From: JAVVHH01 sp963835135 | GTDB lineage: Bacteria; Pseudomonadota; Alphaproteobacteria; Acetobacterales; Acetobacteraceae | Assembly: GCA_963835135.1 (NCBI GenBank) | Contig: CAWIEF010000005.1 | Span: 434,001 to 498,000 of the forward strand | Direction: 5' to 3' | Length of the DNA stretch: 64,000 nt | Notes under the pieces: model-generated | Database searches by the model: none | The model's input: only the letters and a program-made list of their open reading frames with translations | What the model was told of the DNA's origin: nothing | In this document: piece after piece, positions 1-7,217 of the stretch | How positions within the stretch are numbered: the stretch's first letter is position 1 | How the letters are laid out: each line of letters opens with the position of its first letter | Position numbers and translations under genes: made by a program

Positions 1-1085
1 CTAAGAAGGGTCACGGCTACGCGCCGGCGGAAAGCTCGGCGGACAAGCTGCATGCAGTGTCGAAGTTCAACGTGGTCACCGGCGAGCAGGTCAAGGCGCC
101 GCCGGGGCCGCCGCAATATACCCGGGTGTTCGCCGACGCGCTGATCGCCGAAGCGGCGGTGGACGACAAGATCGTTGCCATCACGGCCGCGATGCCGTCC
201 GGCACCGGGCTCGACCGCTTTGCCAGCCGCTTCCCCGACCGCCTCTTCGACGTCGGCATCGCCGAGCAGCATGCGGTGACGTTCGCCGCCGGCATGGCGA
301 CGGAGGGACTTCGCCCGTTCTGCGCGATCTACAGCACGTTCCTGCAGCGCGCCTACGACCAGGTCGTGCATGACGTCGCGATCCAGCATTTGCCGGTCCG
401 CTTCGCGATCGACCGGGCCGGGCTGGTCGGGGCGGACGGCGCGACGCACGCGGGCAGCTTCGACCTGGCCTATCTCGGCTGTCTGCCCGGGATGACGATC
501 ATGGCCCCGAGCGACGAGCTCGAGTTGATGCACATGGTCGCAACGCAGGCTGTGTTCGACGAGGGTCCGAGCGCTGTGCGGTATCCGCGTGGCGCCGGGA
601 CCGGGTTGACGTTGCCGGAGCGGGGTGTGCCGCTGCCGATTGGCAAGGGCCGGGTCATGCGTGAGGGCTCGGCCGTGGCGATCCTGTCGCTCGGCACGCG
701 GCTGGCGGACAGCATCAAGGCGGCCGAGACGTTGGCGGCGCGCGGGTTCTCCAGCACGGTCGCCGACGCGCGCTTCGCCAAGCCGTTCGACGTCGCGCTG
801 GTGGAACAGTTGGCGCGGCACCACGGCGTGCTGGTCATCGTCGAGGAAGGCTCGGTCGGCGGCTTCGGCTCGGCGATCATGCACCACCTCGCCACGCGCG
901 GCTTCCTGGATGGCGATCTGAAGATACGGTCCATGACGCTGCCGGACGTCTTCATCGACCATGGATTGCCGGCCGCGCAGATCGTCGAGGCCCAGCTCGG
1001 GGCCAAGGACATCGCGGACACGGCGTTGCGGGCACTGGGACAGGGCATCGAGTCGCCGGCCGTGGCGGCAGCGCCTCGCCGATGA
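1..1085 (+). CDS. dxs: 1-deoxy-D-xylulose-5-phosphate synthase, 3' part (cut by window edge)
   Basis: DXS condenses pyruvate and glyceraldehyde 3-phosphate with thiamine diphosphate, the first step of the MEP isoprenoid pathway. The frame is open to the left edge (first whole codon at base 3), so the roughly 280 N-terminal residues with most of the cofactor site are missing; about 360 residues remain of the usual ~640. The central transketolase-like pyrimidine domain carries the conserved GIAEQHA motif with the catalytic glutamate, followed by the C-terminal transketolase domain. Its stop overlaps the start of hpnM by 4 bases (ATGA), so it is co-translated with hopanoid genes and probably supplies isoprenoid precursor for hopanoids. 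An internal GTG at base 57 is not the start, because the conserved sequence continues upstream of it. Confidence 0.95.
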   Translation, partial: KKGHGYAPAESSADKLHAVSKFNVVTGEQVKAPPGPPQYTRVFADALIAEAAVDDKIVAITAAMPSGTGLDRFASRFPDRLFDVGIAEQHAVTFAAGMATEGLRPFCAIYSTFLQRAYDQVVHDVAIQHLPVRFAIDRAGLVGADGATHAGSFDLAYLGCLPGMTIMAPSDELELMHMVATQAVFDEGPSAVRYPRGAGTGLTLPERGVPLPIGKGRVMREGSAVAILSLGTRLADSIKAAETLAARGFSSTVADARFAKPFDVALVEQLARHHGVLVIVEEGSVGGFGSAIMHHLATRGFLDGDLKIRSMTLPDVFIDHGLPAAQIVEAQLGAKDIADTALRALGQGIESPAVAAAPRR

Positions 1086-1696
1086 TGCTGGGCCGGCGAG
1101 CGCTCGCGTTTGGGGTCGTGGCCGGCGTGTGCGCGGCGCCGCTGGCCTACGCCGCCGATCCGGATGCGGTCGCGCCGATCCAGGCTTTGAATCAGGGCCT
1201 GCTCGCGGCGATGCGGGCCGGCAAGCAAACGCCGTTCGCCCAACGCTATGCCAGCCTAGCGTCAGTGATCGAACGGGCGTTCGACCTGCCGGCGATCCTG
1301 CGGGCCTCCGTGGGGCTGCGCTGGGCGTCGCTCCCCCCTGCCGACCAGCAACGGCTGCTGGAGGCGTTCCGCAAGTTCACCGTCTCGAGCTATGTGGCCA
1401 ATTTCGACGATTTCGGCGGCCAGAAGATCGAGGTCACGCCCGAAACGCGGACGATCGGTGCCGATCAGGTGGTCGCAACCCGGATCGTCAACGGCGGCGA
1501 GAGCACTCCGATCGATTACGTGATGCACAAAGGCCCCGACGGGTGGCGTGCCATCGACGTCCTGCTGAATGGCTCGATTAGCCAGGTCGCGGTCAACCGG
1601 TCCGACTGGCGGGCGCTGCTCGCGTCTGGCGCGGGACCGCTGATCGACAGCTTGCAGCGCCGGACCGCTTCGCTGTCCGGGGGCGCAATCAACTGA
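1082..1696 (+). CDS. hpnM: Hopanoid-associated Ttg2D/MlaC-family periplasmic protein HpnM
   Basis: A 204-residue protein of the MlaC/Ttg2D (toluene tolerance) family of periplasmic phospholipid-binding proteins; in hopanoid loci this member is called HpnM and is thought to help move hopanoids or lipids between membranes. An N-terminal signal peptide is visible (basic MMLGRR, hydrophobic stretch, AYA cleavage before residue 25). The rest has the family's helical pattern, with an FRKFTVSSYVANF segment near residues 95-110. The start could be either of two tandem ATGs (1082 or 1085); the first overlaps the dxs stop as ATGA. The hpnI gene follows 11 bases later, supporting membership in the hopanoid operon. 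Confidence 0.85.
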   Translation: MMLGRRALAFGVVAGVCAAPLAYAADPDAVAPIQALNQGLLAAMRAGKQTPFAQRYASLASVIERAFDLPAILRASVGLRWASLPPADQQRLLEAFRKFTVSSYVANFDDFGGQKIEVTPETRTIGADQVVATRIVNGGESTPIDYVMHKGPDGWRAIDVLLNGSISQVAVNRSDWRALLASGAGPLIDSLQRRTASLSGGAIN

Positions 1697-1707
1697 TCGA
1701 GCTTCCC

Positions 1708-2886
1708 GTGCTGACCGATCTATGCGCCGCCGGCTGCGCCGGACTGGCCGGGGCTGGCATCGTGCAATCGGCGTCCGGCTACGGGTTGTTGCGGCGCAAG
1801 CAGCGCGAGGTCACGCCGGTCCTGGCGACCTGGCCGGCCATCACCGTCCTCAAGCCGCTCTGCGGCGACGAAGCGATGCTGGACGCCGCCTTGAGCAGCT
1901 TCTGTGCGCAAGACTACCCGGACTTCCAGATCGTATTCGGCGTGCAAAGCTCGGCCGACCCGGCGCTTCTCGTCGTCGAGCGCCTGCAACGCCGGTTTCC
2001 CCGGGTGGTCATCGACGTCGTCGTGGATGCGACGCGGCACGGCCGCAACAGCAAGGTCGGCAACCTCATCAACATGTTCCCGGCCGCCCGGCACGATGTC
2101 ATCGTCATTGCCGATAGCGATATCCATGCGCCACCAGACACGCTGCGCAGCGTCGCCGGAGCCTTGATGGCGCCGGGCGTTGGCCTGGTGACGACGCTCT
2201 ACACCGGCCTGCCGACCACGCGGGCGCTTGCGGGGACCTTGGGCGCGGCGCACATCAATCATAGTTTCCTACCCGGTGCGCTGATGGCGCGCAGCCTTGG
2301 GCGGCAGGACTGCCTCGGCGCGATCATGGCGCTGCGGCGGAACACCTTGGCGGCGATCGGCGGCCTCGAGGCGCTGGCCGATCACCTGGCCGATGACGCG
2401 CTGCTCGGGCAGTTGGTGCGCGACCAAGGACTGACCGTGGCGCTCGCTTCGGCCATCCCGGGCACGACGGTGCCGGAAACACGGCTACCGGCGCTGGTGT
2501 CGCACGAGCTACGCTGGATGCGGACGGTCAAGTCGGTGGCCCCGATCGGCTTCGTCCTGAGTGCGATGCAGTATCCGCTGTTCTGGGCGACGCTGATGCT
2601 CGGCGCGGATCCGGACGCGGTGATGGCCTGGATCGCTTTCGCACTGGTCTGGCTGGCGCGGGGCGTGTTGGCGGTCTGCATCGACAAGCGCTTGCGAACG
2701 GCGCGGCGGCTGTCGGTCTGGCACCTTCCCTTCCGCGACGTCTTGTCCGTGGGCATTATGGTGGCCAGCTATTGGTCCAATCGGGTGGCGTGGCGCGGGC
2801 AAGAACATCGCGTTACGTCGTTTTCGGAGGCCGCGCAGCATCGCGGCACGTTCGTCGACGCCGTGCTGCAGCCCGGCAAGGGATAG
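1708..2886 (+). CDS. hpnI: Hopanoid glycosyltransferase HpnI
   Basis: A 392-residue glycosyltransferase of the ceramide-glucosyltransferase-like GT2/GT21 type. HpnI is known to add N-acetylglucosamine to bacteriohopanetetrol (or a precursor) on the way to the glucosamine and cyclitol-ether hopanoids. Visible features are an N-terminal hydrophobic segment, the metal/nucleotide-binding DSD at residues 136-138, the QDCLGA acceptor-region motif near 200, the RW pair at 269-270 of the family's (Q/R)xxRW signature, and hydrophobic helices near the C-terminus. It starts with GTG, 11 bases after hpnM, and is followed 7 bases later by hpnJ, the order expected for this pathway. Confidence 0.9.
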   Translation: MLTDLCAAGCAGLAGAGIVQSASGYGLLRRKQREVTPVLATWPAITVLKPLCGDEAMLDAALSSFCAQDYPDFQIVFGVQSSADPALLVVERLQRRFPRVVIDVVVDATRHGRNSKVGNLINMFPAARHDVIVIADSDIHAPPDTLRSVAGALMAPGVGLVTTLYTGLPTTRALAGTLGAAHINHSFLPGALMARSLGRQDCLGAIMALRRNTLAAIGGLEALADHLADDALLGQLVRDQGLTVALASAIPGTTVPETRLPALVSHELRWMRTVKSVAPIGFVLSAMQYPLFWATLMLGADPDAVMAWIAFALVWLARGVLAVCIDKRLRTARRLSVWHLPFRDVLSVGIMVASYWSNRVAWRGQEHRVTSFSEAAQHRGTFVDAVLQPGKG

Positions 2887-2893
2887 AATTCCA

Positions 2894-4321
2894 ATGATGA
2901 AGACGTTGTTCCTCCAGCCGCCATCGTTCGGCGGGTTCGATGGTGGCGCCGGATCGCGCTACCAGGCCAAGCGCGAGATCAAGTCGTTCTGGTATCCGAC
3001 TTGGCTGGCCCAGCCCGCCGCGCTTGTGCCGGGCAGCCGGCTGATCGACGCGCCGCCCGCCAATCTCGGCCTCGAGCCGATCCTCGAGGACGCGAAGGGC
3101 CGCGACTTGGTGATCATGCACACCAGCACGCCGTCGTTCGCGTCGGACGCGAAGGTGGCCGCCGCGCTCAAGCAGGCGAACCCCGCGCTCAAGATCGGCT
3201 TCGTCGGCGCCAAGGTCGCCGTGCAGCCCGGCGAGAGCCTCGAGGGCGCTCCGGCCGTCGACTTCGTCGCGCGCAACGAGTTCGACTTCACCTGCCTCGA
3301 GGCCGCCGAGGGCCGCGACCTCTCCGCAATCGACGGCATCTCCTACCGCAACGCCGCTGGCGTGGTGGTGCACAACAAGGATCGCCAGATCCTCGAGGAC
3401 ATGGACCAGCTCCCGTTCGTCACCGACGTCTACAAGCGGGACCTGCGGATCGAGGACTACTTCATCGGCTACCTGCAGCACCCGTATGTCAGCATGTACA
3501 CCGGCCGGGGCTGCAAGAGCCGGTGCACGTTCTGCCTCTGGCCGCAGACGGTCGGCGGCCACCGCTACCGGGTCCGCAGCCCGGCCCATGTCGCGGCCGA
3601 AATCGCCCACGCGCAGAAGCTCTTCCCACAGGTGCGCGAGTTCTTCTTCGATGACGACACCTTCACCGACAACCTGCCGCGGGCCGAGGCGATCGCCAAG
3701 GAACTCGGCAAGCTGGGCGTGACGTGGTCCTGCAACGCCAAGGCAAACGTCCCGCGCGAGACGCTGAAAGTGTTGCGCGACAATGGGTTGCGCCTGCTGC
3801 TCGTCGGATACGAGAGCGGCAACCAGCAGATCCTGCACAACATCAAGAAGGGCATGCGGATCGAAGTCGCCCGCCAGTTCACCAAGGACTGCCACGAGCT
3901 GGGCATCAAGATCCACGGCACGTTCATCCTGGGTCTACCCGGCGAGTCGCAGGCGACGATCGAGGAGACGATCAAGTTCGCCGTCGAGGTGAACCCGCAC
4001 ACGATGCAGGTCTCGCTGGCCGCGCCGTATCCTGGGACGTTCCTCTATGATCAGGCCGTCGAGAACGGATGGCTGGACGCCGAACACGCCGAGCTGATCG
4101 ACGAGCGCGGGGTGCAGATCGCCCCGCTGCACTATCCGCACCTCTCGCATACGGAAATCTTTGAAAGCGTCGAGGCCTTTTATCGGCGGTTCTACTTCCG
4201 GGCCCCGAAGATCGCGTCCATCGTCGGCGAAATGGTCACCAGCCCGCAGATGATGAAGCGGCGGTTGCGCGAGGGCGTCGAGTTCTTCCACTTCCTGCGC
4301 GAGCGCAAGAAGGCGGCCTAA
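2894..4321 (+). CDS. hpnJ: Hopanoid biosynthesis radical SAM protein HpnJ
   Basis: A 475-residue radical SAM enzyme. HpnJ is known to convert glucosaminyl-bacteriohopanetetrol to the cyclitol ether by ring contraction. The CxxxCxxC cluster-binding motif is at C207, C211 and C214, inside GRGCKSRCTFCLWP; the N-terminal ~180 residues match the cobalamin-binding-like domain typical of this subfamily. The start may be the first or second of two tandem ATGs (2894, 2897). It is the last gene of the operon here: its TAA stop directly abuts the stop of the opposing gene, within a short perfect inverted repeat. The deacetylase gene hpnK, which acts between HpnI and HpnJ, is not in the window. Confidence 0.92.
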   Translation: MMKTLFLQPPSFGGFDGGAGSRYQAKREIKSFWYPTWLAQPAALVPGSRLIDAPPANLGLEPILEDAKGRDLVIMHTSTPSFASDAKVAAALKQANPALKIGFVGAKVAVQPGESLEGAPAVDFVARNEFDFTCLEAAEGRDLSAIDGISYRNAAGVVVHNKDRQILEDMDQLPFVTDVYKRDLRIEDYFIGYLQHPYVSMYTGRGCKSRCTFCLWPQTVGGHRYRVRSPAHVAAEIAHAQKLFPQVREFFFDDDTFTDNLPRAEAIAKELGKLGVTWSCNAKANVPRETLKVLRDNGLRLLLVGYESGNQQILHNIKKGMRIEVARQFTKDCHELGIKIHGTFILGLPGESQATIEETIKFAVEVNPHTMQVSLAAPYPGTFLYDQAVENGWLDAEHAELIDERGVQIAPLHYPHLSHTEIFESVEAFYRRFYFRAPKIASIVGEMVTSPQMMKRRLREGVEFFHFLRERKKAA

Positions 4322-4331
4322 TCAGGCCGCC
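4312..4331. terminator. Perfect 8-bp inverted repeat spanning two converging stop codons
   Basis: Arms GGCGGCCT (4312-4319) and AGGCCGCC (4324-4331) flank a 4-base loop AATC. The hpnJ stop (TAA, 4319-4321) and the stop of the opposite-strand gene (TGA, 4322-4324 on the minus strand) lie inside the loop and inner arm. It looks like a two-way terminator hairpin squeezed into the coding ends. There is no T-run on either side, so Rho-independent action is uncertain. Confidence 0.5.
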
Positions 4332-5296
4332 AGGTCGATCGCGAGAAGCTGGCTCGTCGCCGCGATGAACAACCGGCGGCCGTCCGAGCCGCCGAAGCAG
4401 CAGTTGGACGCGGTCTGCTCGGTGCGGATGTAGCCCAGCTTGCGGCGGTCGGCGGACCAGACGTGCACGCCGTCGCCCGCACTGGTCCAGACCCAGCCAC
4501 GGCGATCAATCGCGAACCCGTCCGGCACGCCGTGGTCGGCATGGCAGAAGAAGCGGCGGTTGGACAGCGCACCGCCCTCCCCGACGTCGAACGCGACGAT
4601 CTCGTGCAAGGCGCCCTCGCCGCCGTTGGGGATCTCGCGGCGGGAGAGCGAGGTGTCGGACACGTAGAGGGTCCGCCCATCCGGGCTCAGGCCGACCCCG
4701 TTGGGCTCCTCGAAGTCCGCCATGCGGGCGAGGAGGCCGGAGACCGGGTCGAAGCGGTAGACGCTGCGGTGGTCGAGTTCGGGCTCGGCCAGGCTGCCCT
4801 GGTTTGGCACGATGAGGCCGAAGGTTGGGTCGGTGAACCAAATCGCGCCGTCGGGCGCGACCGTGATGTCGTTCGGCGAGTTGAGCCGCTTGCCCTCGAA
4901 ATGGGTCACGATCGGTGTCGGTTGAGCGCCGACCTCGCGCTCCGACCGGCTGACGCAGCGCCGGCCGTGCTCGCAATGGACCAGGCGGCCATCGGCGTCC
5001 ACGGCGTTGCCATTCATGAAGTAGGTCGGGTCGATGGCGGCCTCGACGTGTCCGTCCGGATAGAGGCAGAGCAGCCGGCGGTTGCCGACATCGGACCAGT
5101 AGAGCAGGCCGGAGGGTTCGTGCCATGCGGGACTCTCGGCGTGCAGCGATCCTTCGTGGAGCACCATCAAGGTCGCGTCCGGGGCCAGGATCGCGGCCAG
5201 CCGATCGTCGTCGATCTGGACGCCTGGGAAGCGCTCGGCGGGCTTGGATGGACCGGCACGGCGTAGCAGGCGGCCGGGGCGCAAATCGTCAGACAT
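4322..5296 (-). CDS. SMP-30/gluconolactonase-family lactonase
   Basis: A 324-residue six-bladed beta-propeller of the SMP-30/gluconolactonase/LRE family, metal-dependent lactonases that open sugar lactones. Diagnostic segments are the N-terminal AWHEPSGLLYWSD (the Glu is a usual metal ligand), SPNDITVAPDGAIWFTDPTFG in the middle and GLSPDGRTLYVSDT with its Asp ligand towards the C-terminus. There is no signal peptide, so it is probably cytoplasmic. It is transcribed alone, converging on hpnJ. The substrate cannot be read from the sequence; a hexonolactone or pentonolactone is likely, and a sugar-acid dehydratase lies at 52943-54670, but the two are not linked. Confidence 0.85.
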   Translation of the reverse strand: MSDDLRPGRLLRRAGPSKPAERFPGVQIDDDRLAAILAPDATLMVLHEGSLHAESPAWHEPSGLLYWSDVGNRRLLCLYPDGHVEAAIDPTYFMNGNAVDADGRLVHCEHGRRCVSRSEREVGAQPTPIVTHFEGKRLNSPNDITVAPDGAIWFTDPTFGLIVPNQGSLAEPELDHRSVYRFDPVSGLLARMADFEEPNGVGLSPDGRTLYVSDTSLSRREIPNGGEGALHEIVAFDVGEGGALSNRRFFCHADHGVPDGFAIDRRGWVWTSAGDGVHVWSADRRKLGYIRTEQTASNCCFGGSDGRRLFIAATSQLLAIDLAA

Positions 5297-5401
5297 GACG
5301 GTGCAAAGCGCGAGGCGGCGGGACGTTCCGTGCTCGATCGAATTCTCCAGGCGACTCCCAACGGTGACGCGCGCGTGTTAACAACATCGTCTTAAACCCT
5401 G

Positions 5402-6721
5402 ATGGACTTGAGTATGCTGAGCGGAAGTGACGTCGCCCTGGTTCGCCTCTCGCAGGACGCCTACCTCAATCCGGCCACCGGGTTGCCGGCCGGCTTCACG
5501 CTTCTGTCGCAGTCCGCGCTCGGCCTCGTGCCCGGGCCGAACGAGACGTTTGCGGCCGGCGTCTACACCAACCAAAACGCGGCGGCGCTGGTCTCCATCG
5601 GCACGCTCAACGGGGTCACGACGCTCGTCCTCGCCTTCCGCGGCAGCGACGACCGGCAGGACTCGATCAACGACCTGTCCAACATCAACGCCGAGTATCC
5701 GCTGTTCTCCAACCTCATCGCGGCCCTGGACGGCTTCGCGTCGCGGCAGGCCATCCCGCAGGTGCTGGTGACCGGGCACAGCCTCGGCGGCGCCATGGCC
5801 CAACTCTACATGCAGAGCCATGCCGACAACAGCACGACCCGCTACGTCGCCGAGACCGTCGGCTCGCCGGGAGTGCTACAGACCCCCGGCACAGATACGC
5901 GGATCACCAACCTACAAACCGCCGATGACCCGGCGGTCTATCTCGGGCTGAACCGGGCCTCGGTCGGCGCGCAGTTGCAGACGAACCCGCTGCTGGCGAC
6001 GGCCGCCCTGTTTGCCGGGCCGGAGGTCTTCCCGGGTCTGACCTCGCTCGACGTGCTGAACGCCATCCCGTCGCTCAACACGAACTATGTCAACCGCGGC
6101 GCCACCGTGCTGCTGCCGGACGCCAACGGCACGTATGCGACCGACAACAGCCTGGCCGATGCGGTTGCAGCGGGGAAGTCGGAGCATGTGGTCTCGACAT
6201 ACCTGTCGCGGATCGAGGCTGTGACCAACAGCACCGGCGACGACCAACTCGGCATCGGCATCACGCCGACCACGACCGGGGTGCAAGTGTTCCGCTTCTT
6301 CGACACCCGGAATGGGACGCACTTCTACACCGCGAGCGCGGCGGAGCGCGACCAGACCATCAACGCCCGGCCGGATCTGACGTTCGAGGGCGTCGGACTG
6401 AACGCCGACACCACGCAAACCGACCCGAGTGCTGCGCCCGTGTTCCGCTTCTTCGACATACGCACCGGCTCGCACTTCTATACCGCCAGCGCCACCGAGC
6501 GGGATGGGCTGGTCAACGGGCCGTCGGGGCTGACCTACGAGGGCGTTGGTTTCTACGAGGACTCCGCGGCGCGGGCGAACGACACGGCGGTCTACCGCTT
6601 TTTCGACAAGGTGGACGGAACCCATTTCTTCACGCCGAACCAGAACGAGTTCGCTAGCGTGCTCGCCACCCGAGGCGACCTGGTCAACGAAGGCATCGCC
6701 TTCTACACGCAGAAGACCTAG
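5402..6721 (+). CDS. Class 3-type lipase/esterase with three C-terminal ~50-residue repeats
   Basis: A 439-residue protein. The first ~270 residues form an alpha/beta hydrolase of the class 3 lipase type: the nucleophile elbow GHSLGG has Ser127, preceded by LAFRGSDD near residue 80, and a candidate catalytic His lies in KSEHV near 261. Residues ~290-439 contain three tandem copies of a unit of about 50 residues beginning V(F/Y)RFFD..(N/T/D)G(T/S)HF(Y/F)T and ending EG(V/I)(G/A)F/L. This matches the repeat known as DUF5648, found in many secreted bacterial enzymes. No classical signal peptide is visible, so export, if any, would use another route. A strong hairpin follows the stop. The substrate is unknown. 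Confidence 0.8.
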   Translation: MDLSMLSGSDVALVRLSQDAYLNPATGLPAGFTLLSQSALGLVPGPNETFAAGVYTNQNAAALVSIGTLNGVTTLVLAFRGSDDRQDSINDLSNINAEYPLFSNLIAALDGFASRQAIPQVLVTGHSLGGAMAQLYMQSHADNSTTRYVAETVGSPGVLQTPGTDTRITNLQTADDPAVYLGLNRASVGAQLQTNPLLATAALFAGPEVFPGLTSLDVLNAIPSLNTNYVNRGATVLLPDANGTYATDNSLADAVAAGKSEHVVSTYLSRIEAVTNSTGDDQLGIGITPTTTGVQVFRFFDTRNGTHFYTASAAERDQTINARPDLTFEGVGLNADTTQTDPSAAPVFRFFDIRTGSHFYTASATERDGLVNGPSGLTYEGVGFYEDSAARANDTAVYRFFDKVDGTHFFTPNQNEFASVLATRGDLVNEGIAFYTQKT

Positions 6722-6727
6722 GCCCGT

Positions 6728-6755
6728 CGCGACCGGGTGGGCTCACCCGGTCGCG
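6728..6755. terminator. Strong hairpin after the lipase gene
   Basis: Perfect 12-bp stem: CGCGACCGGGTG (6728-6739) pairs with CACCCGGTCGCG (6744-6755) around the 4-base loop GGCT, beginning 7 bases after the lipase stop. No clear T-run follows. It also lies downstream of the opposing gene ending at 6809, so it may stop transcription from both sides. Confidence 0.7.
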
Positions 6756-6808
6756 CGTGCTGGTCGTCGAAACAGCAAAGATGACGCCTCAAACTTAAGC
6801 CGAGTGAT

Positions 6809-7159
6809 CTAGCCGGCTTCGGCCGCGACGATCCGGAACAGGTAATCCTCGCCGTTTGGCCGGTGCAAACGGACGAGTTCGCCCGGCCGGAACACCGACC
6901 CGTCGAACTTCCAGATCGGGTCGTCCTCGCTGCTGGTGCTCTGCAGCGCCCAGCCCTCGTCGATGCGGATGATCTCCAGCGCGCGCGGCTCGCCGCCCAG
7001 GCGGACCCGCCAGGCCAGCCATGGCATCGACGCCGCGTGATAGGCGTCGACGTCCATCAAACCCTGTGGCGTGAGTTGTGGGGCCAGGACGAGACGGTCG
7101 TCGAGGTCTCCCTCCAGCTGACCGGGGCCTTGGACAAGCACCAGAGTAAGCTTGGTCAT
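6809..7159 (-). CDS. Uncharacterised 116-residue protein downstream of kup
   Basis: I do not recognise this family. The product is a soluble-looking protein starting MTKLTLVLVQGPG, acidic in the middle and ending RIVAAEAG, with no signal peptide or membrane segment. The ATG at 7159 was chosen because the frame upstream of it is only an out-of-frame image of kup. It lies 58 bases downstream of kup on the same strand and may be transcribed with it. The pattern of beta-strand-like segments (WRVRLGG, WALQST, GELVRLHRP) suggests a small all-beta fold, which is inference only. Confidence 0.65.
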   Translation of the reverse strand: MTKLTLVLVQGPGQLEGDLDDRLVLAPQLTPQGLMDVDAYHAASMPWLAWRVRLGGEPRALEIIRIDEGWALQSTSSEDDPIWKFDGSVFRPGELVRLHRPNGEDYLFRIVAAEAG

Positions 7160-7217
7160 TGATCTGCGTTTATCTCCCGGGCGAATGTAAGAACGCAGAA
7201 CATGGGGGGAAGTTGGG

